In this document: piece by piece, positions 8,540 to 18,664 of the stretch
How positions within the stretch are numbered: the first letter of the stretch is position 1
How the letters are laid out: the number at the start of each line of letters is the position of its first letter
NCBI RefSeq assembly: GCF_016403105.1
Contig: NZ_CP046155.1
Location: 372,001 to 436,000, forward strand
Direction of reading: 5' to 3'
Origin: Leptolyngbya sp. BL0902
Lineage (GTDB): Bacteria > Cyanobacteriota > Cyanobacteriia > Phormidesmidales > Phormidesmidaceae
Length of the DNA stretch: 64,000 bases
Made by a program: the position numbers and the translations under genes
Notes under the pieces: generated by a model
The model's database searches: none
The model's input: only the letters and a program-made list of their open reading frames with translations
Told to the model about the DNA's origin: nothing

Positions 8540-8568
8540 AAAAAAGAGCAACGGTGAACCCGTTGCTC
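8540..8568 (-). terminator. Intrinsic terminator of tsf
   Basis: On the minus strand, downstream of the tsf stop, the stem GAGCAACGG (8546-8554) pairs with CCGTTGCTC (8560-8568) across a 5-nt loop and is followed by six T (8540-8545). The T-run is part of the 9-bp target duplication of the neighbouring MITE, so the element landed in the terminator and left its T-tract intact. Confidence 0.8.
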
Positions 8569-8647
8569 CTTAATTTAAGTTGCCGATAAATGCCCCACTC
8601 TTTGCTCTATCTAGCGATCAAGGCGTGGGGTGGGCTACCTTCTAGCG

Positions 8648-9391
8648 CTACTTCTTCTTCTTTTTCTTGGCGGTGCCAGCAGCGGCTTCTGACTTTGCTT
8701 CAGTCTTTTCTTCGACGGGGGCGGGTGCTTCCTTCTTCAGGCCAGCTTGAGCTGCCACTTCAGCCGCGAAATCGACCTCTTCCTTCTCAATGCCTTCGCC
8801 CAACACAAAGCGCTGAAAGCGGCGCACCTGGATATTTTCACCCAGTTGAGCGATGGTTTGCTTGATCAGCTCTTCAATCGAAATGTTTTGGTCTTTGATG
8901 TAGGGCTGATCCATCAGGGCCAATTCCTTCAGGCGCTTTTGAATGCGGCCTTCCACAATTTTCTCGCGCATGGCTTCGGGCTTGTTCGCGAGGTCATCGC
9001 GGCCCATTTCGATGGATTTTTCTTTGGCAATGGTATCTGCCGGAATCTCATCGACCTTCACATATTCCACGTTGGGGCAGGCCGCGATCTGCATGGCGAT
9101 GTCGCGGGCCAGGCTTTTGAATTCTTCCCGGCGAGATACGAAGTCGGTTTCGCAGTTTACTTCTACCAGTACACCCACCCGGCTCCCGGTGTGGATGTAG
9201 CTCTCGACCAAGCCTTCAGCGGCTACCCGGCCCTCTTTTTTGGAGGCGGAGGCGATACCCTTTTGTCGCAGCCACTCAATGGATTTTTCGATGTCGCCAT
9301 CGTTTTCCTTCAGGGCTTTTTTGCAGTCCATCATGCCTGCGCCTGTCTGGTCGCGCAGCTCTTTAACCAGCTTTGCAGAAATGTCTGCCAT
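8648..9391 (-). CDS. tsf: Elongation factor Ts
   Basis: Predicted 247 residues. EF-Ts is the nucleotide exchange factor for EF-Tu. The N-terminal UBA-like helices ([20 protein letters not shown]) and the EF-Tu contact segment ([10 protein letters not shown]) are clear. The core is the short type common in cyanobacteria and chloroplasts. A C-terminal tail of about 35 residues is rich in Lys, Glu and Ala and ends KKKKKK. It lies downstream of rpsB in the usual rpsB-tsf order. Confidence 0.96.
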   Translation of the reverse strand: MADISAKLVKELRDQTGAGMMDCKKALKENDGDIEKSIEWLRQKGIASASKKEGRVAAEGLVESYIHTGSRVGVLVEVNCETDFVSRREEFKSLARDIAMQIAACPNVEYVKVDEIPADTIAKEKSIEMGRDDLANKPEAMREKIVEGRIQKRLKELALMDQPYIKDQNISIEELIKQTIAQLGENIQVRRFQRFVLGEGIEKEEVDFAAEVAAQAGLKKEAPAPVEEKTEAKSEAAAGTAKKKKKK

Positions 9392-9557
9392 GGTACTTTA
9401 ACGTCCTAACGCGCTCGTCAACTATACGTAAAAACCCTGGGCGTTGCCCTTATTCAGCTTAAACCCCAGGGGATGGTTCTTCGCAATTTCCCTGTATCCC
9501 ACGAGCTGAGCCCTATTCCAACCGAGGAACGCCTCAGCCCGTGGAGCATGGATGGAT

Positions 9558-10334
9558 TTAGTTATCGTCGTCGGCAGCGGGAGCATCGTAGCCGTATTCG
9601 TCGTCCTCAGCACCGTCGTAGTCTTCGTCATCGTAGTCGCTGACGGACTGACCACCGTGGGAGCCTTCGTAGATGGCATCGGCCAGTTTGCCGAGGATCA
9701 GCTTGATGGAACGAATGGCGTCGTCGTTACCGGGGATGGGCACATCCACTAGGTCGGGATCGCAGTTGGTGTCTAGCAGGGAGATGATGGGAATCCCCAG
9801 CTTGTGGCACTCGGAAACGGCGTTGTATTCCCGCTTGATGTCTACGATGATGGCCACATCAGGCACCCGGCGCATGGTTTTGATGCCGCCCAGGTACTTT
9901 TGCAGTTTTTCTAGCTCGCGCCGCAGTACGGCAGCTTCTTTTTTGGGACGCAGTTCAATGGCCCCGGTTTCTTCCATGCGCTCCAGTTCTTTCAAACGGT
10001 CGGCGCGGGATTTGATGGTGGCCCAGTTGGTGAGCATCCCACCCAGCCAGCGCTGGTTCACGTAGTGGGAACCGCAACGAGCCGCCTCTTGGGCAACGAT
10101 GCCAGCGGCTTGGCGCTTGGTGCCGATGAACAGGAATTTTTGGCCTTTTTCAGCGGCAGAACGGGTGAAGGCGTAGGCTTCTTCGATGAGTTGGGCGGTT
10201 TGCACCAGGTCAATGATGTGAACGCCGTTGCGGGAGGTGAAGATGTACTGATCCATCTTCGGGTTCCATCGGCGGGTCTGGTGTCCAAAGTGGACGCCAG
10301 ATTCTAGTAGCTCAGGGAGCGTAATCACGGGCAT
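9558..10334 (-). CDS. rpsB: 30S ribosomal protein S2
   Basis: Predicted 258 residues. The S2 signatures are visible: [29 protein letters not shown] and [13 protein letters not shown]. The last 30 or so residues are very acidic with Tyr and Asp repeats ([16 protein letters not shown]), unlike the compact E. coli protein but seen in cyanobacterial S2 to varying degrees. An AAGGAG site lies a few bases upstream of the ATG. It is first in the rpsB-tsf operon; 166 bp separate it from tsf. Confidence 0.97.
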   Translation of the reverse strand: MPVITLPELLESGVHFGHQTRRWNPKMDQYIFTSRNGVHIIDLVQTAQLIEEAYAFTRSAAEKGQKFLFIGTKRQAAGIVAQEAARCGSHYVNQRWLGGMLTNWATIKSRADRLKELERMEETGAIELRPKKEAAVLRRELEKLQKYLGGIKTMRRVPDVAIIVDIKREYNAVSECHKLGIPIISLLDTNCDPDLVDVPIPGNDDAIRSIKLILGKLADAIYEGSHGGQSVSDYDDEDYDGAEDDEYGYDAPAADDDN

Positions 10335-10560
10335 TGGGTTTTCTCCTTTCGGGTTTAGCCACCATCCGAATCTGCCCCCAAACTTGGGGAACCCGAAATT
10401 TCGGATGTGCGATTTTTACAGCTTTACTAGGGTAGCACAGTGCAAAGCCCAGAAACGAAAGACCCCAGCGTCCTTGGTTCAGGGCATGAGCCTAGCCTCA
10501 CACCACCTGATAGAACCCTGGGATCTGCGATTGCCTGAGATCAGCGGATCTCGCTGCGAT

Positions 10561-13176
10561 TTAGGCGGTGACGAGTTCGATAGGCAGGCGCTTGAAGGAC
10601 AGCCGTTCGTTTTCCACATCCACGAAGATGGTGTCACCTTCGCCAAATTCGCCCCGCAGGATAGACTTGGCGATCTGGGTTTCTAGCTCCCGCTGGATGG
10701 CCCGCTTTAGGGGACGGGCACCGTAGACGGGGTCGTAGCCCACTTCGGCCAAGAAGTCGAGGGCGGCTTCCGAGAGTTTGACGGCCATCTTGCGGTCGGC
10801 CAAGCGCTGCTCTAGCCGCACCACTTGCAGCTTGACGATCTCCCGCAGTTGCGACTTCCGCAGCCCGTGGAAGATGATCATCTCATCCACCCGGTTGAGG
10901 AATTCGGGCCGGAAGTTGCCGCGCAGGGCTTCCATCACGCGGGCCTTCATTTCATCGTACTGCTCATCTTCACCCGCCAGATCCAGGATGTACTGGGAAC
11001 CGATGTTGCTGGTCATGATGATGATGGTGTTTTTGAAGTCCACCGTGCGGCCCTGGGCATCGGTGACACGGCCATCATCGAGGATTTGCAGCATGACGTT
11101 GAACACGTCGGGGTGCGCTTTTTCGATTTCGTCAAACAGAATCACCGCAAAGGGACGGCGGCGGATGGCCTCGGTGAGTTGGCCCCCTTCGTCGTAGCCC
11201 ACGTAGCCGGGAGGAGCCCCAATCAGCCGCGAAACGGCGTGCTTCTCCATGTACTCGGACATGTCGATACGCACCATCGCCTCTTCAGTGTCGAACAGGT
11301 AGGCAGCGAGGGCTTTGGCCAGCTCGGTTTTGCCGACCCCGGTGGGGCCAAGGAAAATGAAGCTAGCGATGGGACGGTTCGGGTCAGCCAAGCCCGCCCG
11401 CGAACGCTGGATGGCGTCGGCCACAGCGGTAACGGCCTCCTCTTGGCCCACCACCCGCTGATGGAGTTCATCCTCCAGTAGCAAAAGTTTTTGCATTTCC
11501 GACTGCACCAGCTTGCTCACGGGAATCCCCGTCCACTTGGAAATAATCTCGGCAATGTCGGCCTCAATGACTTCTTCACGGGTGAGGGAGCGGCCAGACT
11601 CCTGCATTTCCGCCATTTTTTCCTCGGCGGATTCAAGCTGGCGTTGCAGTTCCGTTAATTTGCCATACTTCAGTTCAGCGGCTTTGTTGAGGTCGTAGGC
11701 GCGTTCCGCCTGCTGAATTTCCACCTCGACCTGATCGATTTTACTCTTGACCGCCTTACGCTCTTCTAGCATGTCCTTTTCCGACTGCCAGAGGGCATTG
11801 AGGGTGGTTTGCTGTTCCTTCAGGTCGGCCAGTTCTCGATCTAGGCGTTCCAGCCGTTCCTTGGAAGCACTGTCGCTTTCCTTTTGCAGAGACAACCGCT
11901 CCATTTCTAATTGCAGAATCTTACGGTCTACCTCATCCAATTCTTCAGGCTTAGAGGTCACTTCCATCTTGAGTTTGGCAGCAGCTTCATCGACCAAATC
12001 GATGGCTTTATCCGGCAAAAAACGGTCGGAAATATAGCGAGTTGAAAGGGTTGCCGCCGCCACCAGGGCACTGTCAGAAATCTTGACGTTGTGGTGAGTT
12101 TCGTAGCGATCCTTCAACCCCCGCAGAATAGAAATCGTGTCCTCGACGCTGGGCTGATCCACATACACCTGCTGGAAGCGGCGTTCTAGGGCGGCATCCT
12201 TTTCGATGTATTTGCGGTACTCATCTAGAGTAGTGGCACCGATACAGCGTAATTCGCCCCGTGCCAGCATGGGCTTGAGCAGGTTGCCCGCATCCATTGC
12301 CCCTTGGGTTGCCCCCGCACCAACGACGGTATGGATTTCATCGATGAATAGAATAATTGTTCCAGCGGAATCGGTGACTTCTTTAAGTACTGCTTTCAGT
12401 CGTTCTTCAAATTCGCCGCGATATTTGGCCCCGGCAATCAGCGATCCCATATCGAGGGTAATCAGCTTGCGGTTTTGCAGGGATTCTGGTACATCACCCT
12501 TCACAATCCGCTGGGCTAGTCCTTCCGCAATCGCTGTTTTACCTACGCCAGGTTCCCCAATTAGCACCGGGTTATTTTTGGTGCGGCGGGAGAGAATCTG
12601 AATGGTGCGGCGAATTTCATCATCCCGGCCAATCACCGGATCGAGTTTGCCTTGGCTGGCGGCTTCGGTGAGGTCGCGCCCGTATTTTTCGAGAGATTGG
12701 TACTTGCCTTCAGGGTTTTGATCGGTCACTTTTTGGGTGCCTCGAATAGATTGAATTGCTTGTTTTAGAGTGGCTTCAGTAATGCCGAGGTCTTGGAATA
12801 GGCCCTTGCCCAGACGAGCATCTTGGGCGTAGGCCAACACCAGGTGCTCGATGGAAATAAAGTCGTCGCCGTAGTCTTTTTTGTAAGTATCGGCCCGATC
12901 CAGCAGGGTGTCTAGGGATTTCCCTAAATACACCGAGGTGCCGCTTCCAGACACTTTGGGCTGGCTGTTGATAAAGGCTTCGGTACGTTCCCGCAGCCGC
13001 GACAGATCGGCCCCTAGCTTGGTAAAGATACTGGAGGCGAGGCCATCTTGATTTAGCAGGGCTAGCAGTAAATGTTCACTCTCAATCTGCTGGTGCTGGG
13101 ATTGTTTGGTCAGATCCTGGGATTGTACAATCGCCTCCCAGGCTTTTTCGGTAAATTGACCTTGGGTAGGTTGCAT
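10561..13176 (-). CDS. clpB: ATP-dependent disaggregase ClpB
   Basis: Predicted 871 residues, typical for ClpB, which rescues aggregated proteins together with DnaK. In order: N-terminal Clp_N repeats (about 1-150), AAA1 with Walker [10 protein letters not shown], the coiled-coil M-domain (about 400-530, [15 protein letters not shown]), AAA2 with Walker [10 protein letters not shown] and pore loop GYVGYDEGG, and the C-terminal small domain. There is no ClpP-binding IGF loop and no ClpC-type UVR motif, so ClpB is favoured over ClpC. The upstream region carries a 9-bp inverted repeat. Confidence 0.96.
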   Translation of the reverse strand: MQPTQGQFTEKAWEAIVQSQDLTKQSQHQQIESEHLLLALLNQDGLASSIFTKLGADLSRLRERTEAFINSQPKVSGSGTSVYLGKSLDTLLDRADTYKKDYGDDFISIEHLVLAYAQDARLGKGLFQDLGITEATLKQAIQSIRGTQKVTDQNPEGKYQSLEKYGRDLTEAASQGKLDPVIGRDDEIRRTIQILSRRTKNNPVLIGEPGVGKTAIAEGLAQRIVKGDVPESLQNRKLITLDMGSLIAGAKYRGEFEERLKAVLKEVTDSAGTIILFIDEIHTVVGAGATQGAMDAGNLLKPMLARGELRCIGATTLDEYRKYIEKDAALERRFQQVYVDQPSVEDTISILRGLKDRYETHHNVKISDSALVAAATLSTRYISDRFLPDKAIDLVDEAAAKLKMEVTSKPEELDEVDRKILQLEMERLSLQKESDSASKERLERLDRELADLKEQQTTLNALWQSEKDMLEERKAVKSKIDQVEVEIQQAERAYDLNKAAELKYGKLTELQRQLESAEEKMAEMQESGRSLTREEVIEADIAEIISKWTGIPVSKLVQSEMQKLLLLEDELHQRVVGQEEAVTAVADAIQRSRAGLADPNRPIASFIFLGPTGVGKTELAKALAAYLFDTEEAMVRIDMSEYMEKHAVSRLIGAPPGYVGYDEGGQLTEAIRRRPFAVILFDEIEKAHPDVFNVMLQILDDGRVTDAQGRTVDFKNTIIIMTSNIGSQYILDLAGEDEQYDEMKARVMEALRGNFRPEFLNRVDEMIIFHGLRKSQLREIVKLQVVRLEQRLADRKMAVKLSEAALDFLAEVGYDPVYGARPLKRAIQRELETQIAKSILRGEFGEGDTIFVDVENERLSFKRLPIELVTA

Positions 13177-13199
13177 AGGTTTTGCTCCGGCTAGTTATT

Positions 13200-13234
13200 T
13201 TTCTACAAAGTTCACTATGGTTGCATTGTAGAAA
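13200..13234 (-). promoter_or_regulatory. Inverted repeat upstream of clpB, candidate operator
   Basis: TTTCTACAA (13200-13208) and TTGTAGAAA (13226-13234) form perfect 9-bp arms around a 17-bp spacer, 23-58 bases upstream of the clpB start. It does not match the CIRCE consensus (TTAGCACTC-N9-GAGTGCTAA). It may be a repressor site or a leader hairpin; the sequence alone cannot decide. Confidence 0.5.
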
Positions 13235-13297
13235 GCTAGGGCTTCCTAATAGGATCGGTGTTCCCCCCGCTCCCCATGCGGGTTGCCGTCTGTTGGA

Positions 13298-14566
13298 CTA
13301 GGTGGAATGGCTTTCGCTGAAGCCATGGATGAGGGCGGCAGCAATGGCGCGTCCGGCCCCGGCTTGGCCCATGCGGGCGCGGCCATTGTCGGCAATGTGC
13401 TGAAGGCGATCCCCGTCTTGCAGGCAGTCGGCTAGGGCAGAACCCACGTCTGTGGGGTTTTCCACCACCATAATGGACGGCCCCAGCAGGCGAGACTGGG
13501 CCTCGGCAAAGGCGGCGGTGAACTGTGGCCCAGGGCCGGGAATGGTGAAGACGGGCTTACCGAGGCCCACGGCCTGTTCGGTGGCGGTGCCTGCGGTGGC
13601 GAGGGCGGCATCGGCCAGGTGCAGGCATTCGGCAAAGGCATCGGTGGTGATGACCAGGCGGCAGTTATGGCGGCTGAAGGTGAGTAGGGTTCCGGGTTCC
13701 GGCTGCCATTGGGCATCAATCAGGGCATCTTTAAGAACGGCGACATTCAGGGATGGGGCGATGGCCCCCAGGGCACGAATCTGCCGAGTATGGAAAGCTT
13801 GGGCCACGCTATCGAGGGCGATGACGAGGCGCTGCCAGTTGTCAAAGGCTTCGGGGGCGCGGGAACCGGGAATCAGGGCCAGCGTGAGGACGGCCTTGGC
13901 GGGGGGAAAGGCGGCGGTGAGGCGGGCCAGTTTATCCGTAGCGGCACCGAGGCCGTCCATCATCGGATTACCGGGGTAGCTGGCCTTGATGCCACAGCGT
14001 TGCAGCGCATCGGCGGTGAGTTGATCGCGCACAAAGACCCCTCGGCAGCGGCGATGCCCCATCAGCCAGCGCTCCCAGGGCAGGTAGATTGATCCACTGC
14101 GGCCCTCCAGCCAAGGGCGGTTCGGCAAACGGCCCGCTTCGTCACGCACGTAGTATTCTGACTTGGCGGTGCCGATGAAGGCATAGTCTGCGCCGCTGGC
14201 CCAGGCCATGGCTAAGGGCACGATGTCGCCCACCGCCAGCACCTTGCCCCCGGTTTTGCCCCAGGCCCGTAGGGTTTTGAGTTGGGCCAGGGTCAGCCCA
14301 ACCAACCCACCCTGAACATCGCGAAATACTTGGCGCGTGTCCATATAAATGAAGCCACCGGAGGGCATAGTTTGGGTTGGCCCCACAATGGGAAAGCCCG
14401 CTTTTTGGTAGGCTCCCCCTTCGCCGACAATGGGCAGGGTGGAAATTGTTGGGGCGTTTGGCAACCGCCGTAATTCCTTCAAAACTCGCACCGCAATGAT
14501 GTCTTCGCCGTGGCCATTGCTGATGCAGAGAAGGGTCATACCTGAAATGTGCGACTGTCTTCCCAA
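13298..14566 (-). CDS. Lipid-A-disaccharide synthase-related protein
   Basis: Predicted 422 residues. The sequence has the GT-B layout of LpxB-like and MurG-like glycosyltransferases: an N-terminal SNGHGEDIIAVRVL motif, LIPGSRAPEAFDNW in the second half, and a donor-site-like ATAGTATEQAVGLGKPVFTIPGPGPQF. This cyanobacterial family is annotated as lipid-A-disaccharide-synthase-related but is not true LpxB. The substrate is unknown. It is a single gene, minus strand, 121 bp upstream of the clpB start region, and may have its own promoter. Confidence 0.8.
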   Translation of the reverse strand: MGRQSHISGMTLLCISNGHGEDIIAVRVLKELRRLPNAPTISTLPIVGEGGAYQKAGFPIVGPTQTMPSGGFIYMDTRQVFRDVQGGLVGLTLAQLKTLRAWGKTGGKVLAVGDIVPLAMAWASGADYAFIGTAKSEYYVRDEAGRLPNRPWLEGRSGSIYLPWERWLMGHRRCRGVFVRDQLTADALQRCGIKASYPGNPMMDGLGAATDKLARLTAAFPPAKAVLTLALIPGSRAPEAFDNWQRLVIALDSVAQAFHTRQIRALGAIAPSLNVAVLKDALIDAQWQPEPGTLLTFSRHNCRLVITTDAFAECLHLADAALATAGTATEQAVGLGKPVFTIPGPGPQFTAAFAEAQSRLLGPSIMVVENPTDVGSALADCLQDGDRLQHIADNGRARMGQAGAGRAIAAALIHGFSESHST

Positions 14567-14731
14567 CGGTAGCAGATCTTGATAGCGGCGATTCTACCCC
14601 AGGGCAACGGCGTGTTTTAGGAAGATCGTTGGTCTAGGCAACATTGGTCTGCCTCGATCAACACCATGATGGCGGGCAATCTGGTTTATGGTGGGCAGAG
14701 GCGAACGAAGATTTGTTAGGCGGGTTGCCCT

Positions 14732-16066
14732 ATGAATTCCCACGATCCCCACCATGGCCACGGTTTGCACGATTCTGATTGTCCCCAGGATCCTCCAGCT
14801 ATCCCAGATGCGGCTCCTGCGTCGGAGCCTTCCCTGGGGGAGATGGCGGTGGGCGGGGTGGACGAAGCCGATGCCCTCCAGGAATTGTCGGTGATTGACG
14901 CTGGCATGGATGCCGTGGTGGAGGCAAATTCAACGCCAACTGAGGCCACGGACGCGATAGATCCCCTCAATTCTGCACCATCGACGAATGCGGCCTGGGC
15001 GGTAGACCCGCTAGCGCCAGAATCGCCAAGGCCAGAATCAGTCATGCCAGAATCGGTGACGCCAGAGTTATCAAATCCCGATTTGGCCGACCCAGGCTTG
15101 CCAGTGCCGGGATTGTCAGTTCCAGAGCCCTCGCCTAGGCCCAATGCCTCAGGGGTTCCGGCAGCGGAGGTGTGGACAGAACTAGACGAAGCCGAGCCCA
15201 CCGCCCTGGCAGAAGTAACCGCCACAGACCCCAGATCGATGTCTGCGGCGGCAGGGGAGACAAGGGGGGATGAGCCAGATCCCTCGGTTTTGGATGCTGG
15301 CTCTGGGCCGCGCCGGGAAGCGGAAAAACCCGGTCGCACAGGTCTTCCCTACGACGACTGGGAGCCCAGCGAGGTTCCTTTTCAACCCAAGGAATTGGGC
15401 ATCCTTGATCAACTCATGATTGTGCTGGCGGAGGGGACAGCCCTTTGGCGTCGCCTACTGCGCCAAGTGCGGTCTTGGCTGCCCCGAACCTGGCAGCGCA
15501 ACCTCAGTGATGAACTGATGACGGCCATTGCCCTGGGGCTGCTGATTCTCTGGCTGGTGTTGTGGAATCCTCTCGGTGGACAGAATCCGGCCCTGGAGAA
15601 GGTCGTTGAGGAACCCGCTATTTCTAGCCCAGCGCTGTCCCAAGGCCGTGATCAGGGCGGGGATGCCGTTGATCTGGCGGGAGAGCGCGAATCCCTGGGC
15701 ACCTCTGCCACCGAACCGACAACGGAGGCCCTAGAGCCGTCCCCCGACCAAAGCCTGATTGCTGACATTCAAGATCGAGTGAGCACCCTCAGCCGTTCCT
15801 ATGCTGTGGGGCTGATTCAGTCGGTGGAGGTGAATTGGCCTCAGCAGGTGTTGGCGGTGAATGTTAGCCAGGATTGGTATGGCCTAGGAGCCGAGACCCA
15901 GGACAGGATTGCCCAGGATATCTATGGCCAAACCCAGGGACTAGCCCTGGCCATCCTGCAACTGCGGGATCCTGATGGTGTGGTGGTCGCCCGCAATCCC
16001 GTTGTGGGGCCATCTATGGTGATTCTCAAGCGCCATCGCCCCGCTGAAGGGGATCCCCTGGCTTAG
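14732..16066 (+). CDS. Proline/acidic-rich membrane protein, unknown function
   Basis: Predicted 444 residues. The first 230 are low-complexity, rich in Pro, Glu, Ala and Ser, with imperfect repeats around PES and PEL (SPRPESVMPESVTPEL). A membrane segment follows at about 265-285 (AIALGLLILWLVLW). The last 110 residues look globular and conserved-like (VSTLSRSYAVGLIQSVEVNWPQQVL, then VVGPSMVILKR). This fits a cytoplasmic disordered region, one transmembrane pass and an exported C-terminal domain. I do not recognise a named family. It precedes a cell-wall amidase gene on the same strand. Confidence 0.7.
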   Translation: MNSHDPHHGHGLHDSDCPQDPPAIPDAAPASEPSLGEMAVGGVDEADALQELSVIDAGMDAVVEANSTPTEATDAIDPLNSAPSTNAAWAVDPLAPESPRPESVMPESVTPELSNPDLADPGLPVPGLSVPEPSPRPNASGVPAAEVWTELDEAEPTALAEVTATDPRSMSAAAGETRGDEPDPSVLDAGSGPRREAEKPGRTGLPYDDWEPSEVPFQPKELGILDQLMIVLAEGTALWRRLLRQVRSWLPRTWQRNLSDELMTAIALGLLILWLVLWNPLGGQNPALEKVVEEPAISSPALSQGRDQGGDAVDLAGERESLGTSATEPTTEALEPSPDQSLIADIQDRVSTLSRSYAVGLIQSVEVNWPQQVLAVNVSQDWYGLGAETQDRIAQDIYGQTQGLALAILQLRDPDGVVVARNPVVGPSMVILKRHRPAEGDPLA

Positions 16067-16199
16067 GGAGTTGGGAGTTGGGATTCGTAGATTGCAGAAG
16101 GCTAAATCGTGGGGTTCATAGCACCCAAACGAGGCTGTGCTAATTCAGGCGGGCGTCAACTAGCGCTTACACTAGCAACGTAGCGATGGGGAAGCAGGT

Positions 16200-17975
16200 A
16201 TGGCAGTGTCTTGGGGATGGGCAGCAGCGCTGGGCATGGTATCGGGGATCGGCCTTGCAGAGGTGGCCGTGGCGCAATCGGCCCTTCAGGTAGTGTATCC
16301 CCCGGCCAATCACCAAACCACGGCGGCACAGATTTTTTTCATTGGCACCGCCGACCCGGGCCAGCCCGTTGTGATCAACGGTGTACCCATTGCCGACCGC
16401 AGCCCTGCCGGACATTTTGCCCCCAGTCTGCCCCTGGAGCTTGGCCCCAACCGCTTCACCCTGGCCCAAGGGAGCCAAACCGTAGAATTCACCATTACTC
16501 GCTTGCCCAGCGGCCCCACCTTGCCCGATCCACCGGGGTTTGTGGCCGATGCCCTCTGGCCCCAGGTCAACGTGGCCCGTCAGCCCGACGAGTTGATCTG
16601 TCTCTCCGCCATTGGCCCCGCCTCGGCGACGGTGACGGCCCAACTGGCGAACCAGCCCATTACCCTGCTGCCCCAGGCCACCAGTCAACTGCCCAGCAAT
16701 GCGGCGGTGCTGGTGGATCAAAATGATCCCGTTGCTTTGGATGGCCCCACGGTCTATCAGGGCTGCATAACAACGGATCGGACGGGTAATCTAGGCCAGC
16801 CCACCTATCGCATGGTCTACCAAGGGCGTACCGAAACCGTCAGCGCTCCCGGCCAGGTCAGCCTGATTGCGCCCAGTCAAATTGAAGTGGCCGAAGTCAC
16901 TGCCGAAGCCGGAGTAGCCCGCACTGGCCCCAGCACCAGCTATTCCCGCCTGACGCCCCTGCCCCGAGGCACCCGTGCCCAAATCACCGGACGAGAGGGC
17001 GACTGGCTGCGGCTGGACTATGGCGGCTGGATTCGCGCCAGTGAAACCCAACTCGTCCCCAGTGGTGCCCCGCCCCAATCCCGCATTCGCGGTGTTACTT
17101 CCCGCCGCGTGGGCGACTGGACGGAGGTATCCTTCCCGTTGCAGGTGCCCGTCCCGGTCAGCGTTCACCAAACCGGAGATACCTTCACCCTTACCCTGCA
17201 CAACACCATCCCCCAAACCGACACGATCTTCGTCGGCAACGATGGCCTGATTGAACGGCTGGATTGGCGACCGATCTTGCCCAACCAGGCGGAATACACC
17301 TTCCACTTTGCCACCAGCCAGCAGTGGGGCTACCGCTTGCGCTACGAGGGCACCACGCTGGTTCTGGCCCTCAGACATCCCCCTCGCCTGGGTCGCCTTC
17401 CACTCCAGGGCACCCGGATTCTTGTGGATCCCGGCCACGGTGGCGACGAACTGGGGGCACGCGGCCCCGACGGCACCCCCGAAAAAACGGTGAACTTAGA
17501 CGTCTCCCTGCTGCTGCAAGCGGCCCTAGAACGACGGGGAGCCACCGTGATCATGACCCGCACCGACGACACCGCCAGCGGCCCCAACGACCGTGCCGCC
17601 CAAATCAACCGTGACCAGCCCACCCTGGCCCTCAGCATCCACTACAACGCTCTACCCGACAGCGGCGATGCGCTCAACACTGCTGGCATCGGTATGTTTT
17701 GGTTCCATGCCCAGGCCCACGATCTGGCCCAGTTTTTGCACGACTACCTCGTCACTGAGCTAGATCGCCCCTCCTACGGCGTGTTTTGGAACAACCTGGC
17801 CCTCACCCGCCCCCATGTCTCCCCCTCGGTGCTGCTAGAACTGGGCTTTATGATCAACCCCACCGAGTTTGAGTGGATCACCGACCCCCAATCCCAACAA
17901 CAACTGGCGGAAACCCTAGCCGATGGCGTGGCCGAGTGGGTGCAGCAACGGGCGGGAGAGGGAGCACAACGCTAA
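16200..17975 (+). CDS. N-acetylmuramoyl-L-alanine amidase with AMIN and SH3b domains
   Basis: Predicted 591 residues. An N-terminal hydrophobic segment ending VAVAQS is a likely signal peptide. A region with a Big-like fold (about 25-210) is followed by a bacterial SH3 domain (about 225-280, RTGPSTSYSRLTPLPRG), an AMIN-like beta domain (about 290-390) and an Amidase_3 catalytic domain (about 400-585). The zinc and catalytic residues are in DPGHGGDE, SIHYNA and LLELGFM. It acts in the periplasm, cutting stem peptides from peptidoglycan, probably during septation or cell-cell channel formation. The domain order is typical of cyanobacteria. Confidence 0.9.
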   Translation: MAVSWGWAAALGMVSGIGLAEVAVAQSALQVVYPPANHQTTAAQIFFIGTADPGQPVVINGVPIADRSPAGHFAPSLPLELGPNRFTLAQGSQTVEFTITRLPSGPTLPDPPGFVADALWPQVNVARQPDELICLSAIGPASATVTAQLANQPITLLPQATSQLPSNAAVLVDQNDPVALDGPTVYQGCITTDRTGNLGQPTYRMVYQGRTETVSAPGQVSLIAPSQIEVAEVTAEAGVARTGPSTSYSRLTPLPRGTRAQITGREGDWLRLDYGGWIRASETQLVPSGAPPQSRIRGVTSRRVGDWTEVSFPLQVPVPVSVHQTGDTFTLTLHNTIPQTDTIFVGNDGLIERLDWRPILPNQAEYTFHFATSQQWGYRLRYEGTTLVLALRHPPRLGRLPLQGTRILVDPGHGGDELGARGPDGTPEKTVNLDVSLLLQAALERRGATVIMTRTDDTASGPNDRAAQINRDQPTLALSIHYNALPDSGDALNTAGIGMFWFHAQAHDLAQFLHDYLVTELDRPSYGVFWNNLALTRPHVSPSVLLELGFMINPTEFEWITDPQSQQQLAETLADGVAEWVQQRAGEGAQR

Positions 17976-18007
17976 AATTTAGCCAGTGCTCAGCCTGAGG
18001 GAAAGCC

Positions 18008-18583
18008 ATGTCTGTTGTCGTAAAACCCATGACCCTAAAAGACTACCTCGCCTATGACGACGGCACCGACACCCGCTACGAACTGGTGAATGGAGAACTC
18101 GTCCCTATGCCGCCAGAAAGCCGCCTAAACCACCGAATTGTGTCTTTTTTATTCGCGTACTTCTTGAAAACGGGTGTTCCCTCGGATCGGCTCAGCATTG
18201 GTACCCAAATTGCCGTTAGCGGAGCCAGAGCCACCGCCCGCCAGCCGGATTTCGTGGTGCTTTCGGAAGCCGCCGCCGCAGCCTTGGAGGGAGCCAGCAG
18301 TGACCTCCTCACCTACGATATGCCGCCGCCGCTGCTGGTGGTGGAGGTGGTGAGCCCTGGCCAGGGAGATCGGGACTATCGCCACAAACGCAGCGAATAT
18401 GCCGCCCGCTGCATTCCTGAGTATTGGATTATAGACCCCACGGCCCAGAAAGTGACCGTGCTGGCGTGGGTCGATGGCCTGTATGAGGAGCAGGTTTACG
18501 TTGGCGATCAGGCTATTCAGTCGCCGCACTGGTCTCCCCTCACCTTGGAGGCGGCAATGGTCTTGACCGCAGGGCGAGGTTGA
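18008..18583 (+). CDS. Uma2-family putative endonuclease (DUF820)
   Basis: Predicted 191 residues. It has the PD-(D/E)XK-like core of the cyanobacterial Uma2 family: ARQPDFVVLSE, LLVVEVVSPGQGDRDYRHKRSEY and the closing ECIPEYWIID-type strand (here CIPEYWIID). The catalytic Asp, Glu and Lys are in the usual places. The family is greatly expanded in cyanobacteria and its biological substrate is unknown. It is 32 bp after the amidase and preceded by GAGGGAAAG. It is one of four Uma2 genes in this window. Confidence 0.85.
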   Translation: MSVVVKPMTLKDYLAYDDGTDTRYELVNGELVPMPPESRLNHRIVSFLFAYFLKTGVPSDRLSIGTQIAVSGARATARQPDFVVLSEAAAAALEGASSDLLTYDMPPPLLVVEVVSPGQGDRDYRHKRSEYAARCIPEYWIIDPTAQKVTVLAWVDGLYEEQVYVGDQAIQSPHWSPLTLEAAMVLTAGRG

Positions 18584-18664
18584 TCGCTGCGGCCCTCTTC
18601 TCCTAGGAGATGGGGTTAGCCATTGGGTGAGGTGGGGCTGTGCTTGGCGTCAAGATCAAGAACC

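Noticed and set aside
13177-13297. CIRCE element before clpB
   Set aside because: The dyad here does not contain the TTAGCACTC/GAGTGCTAA sequence.
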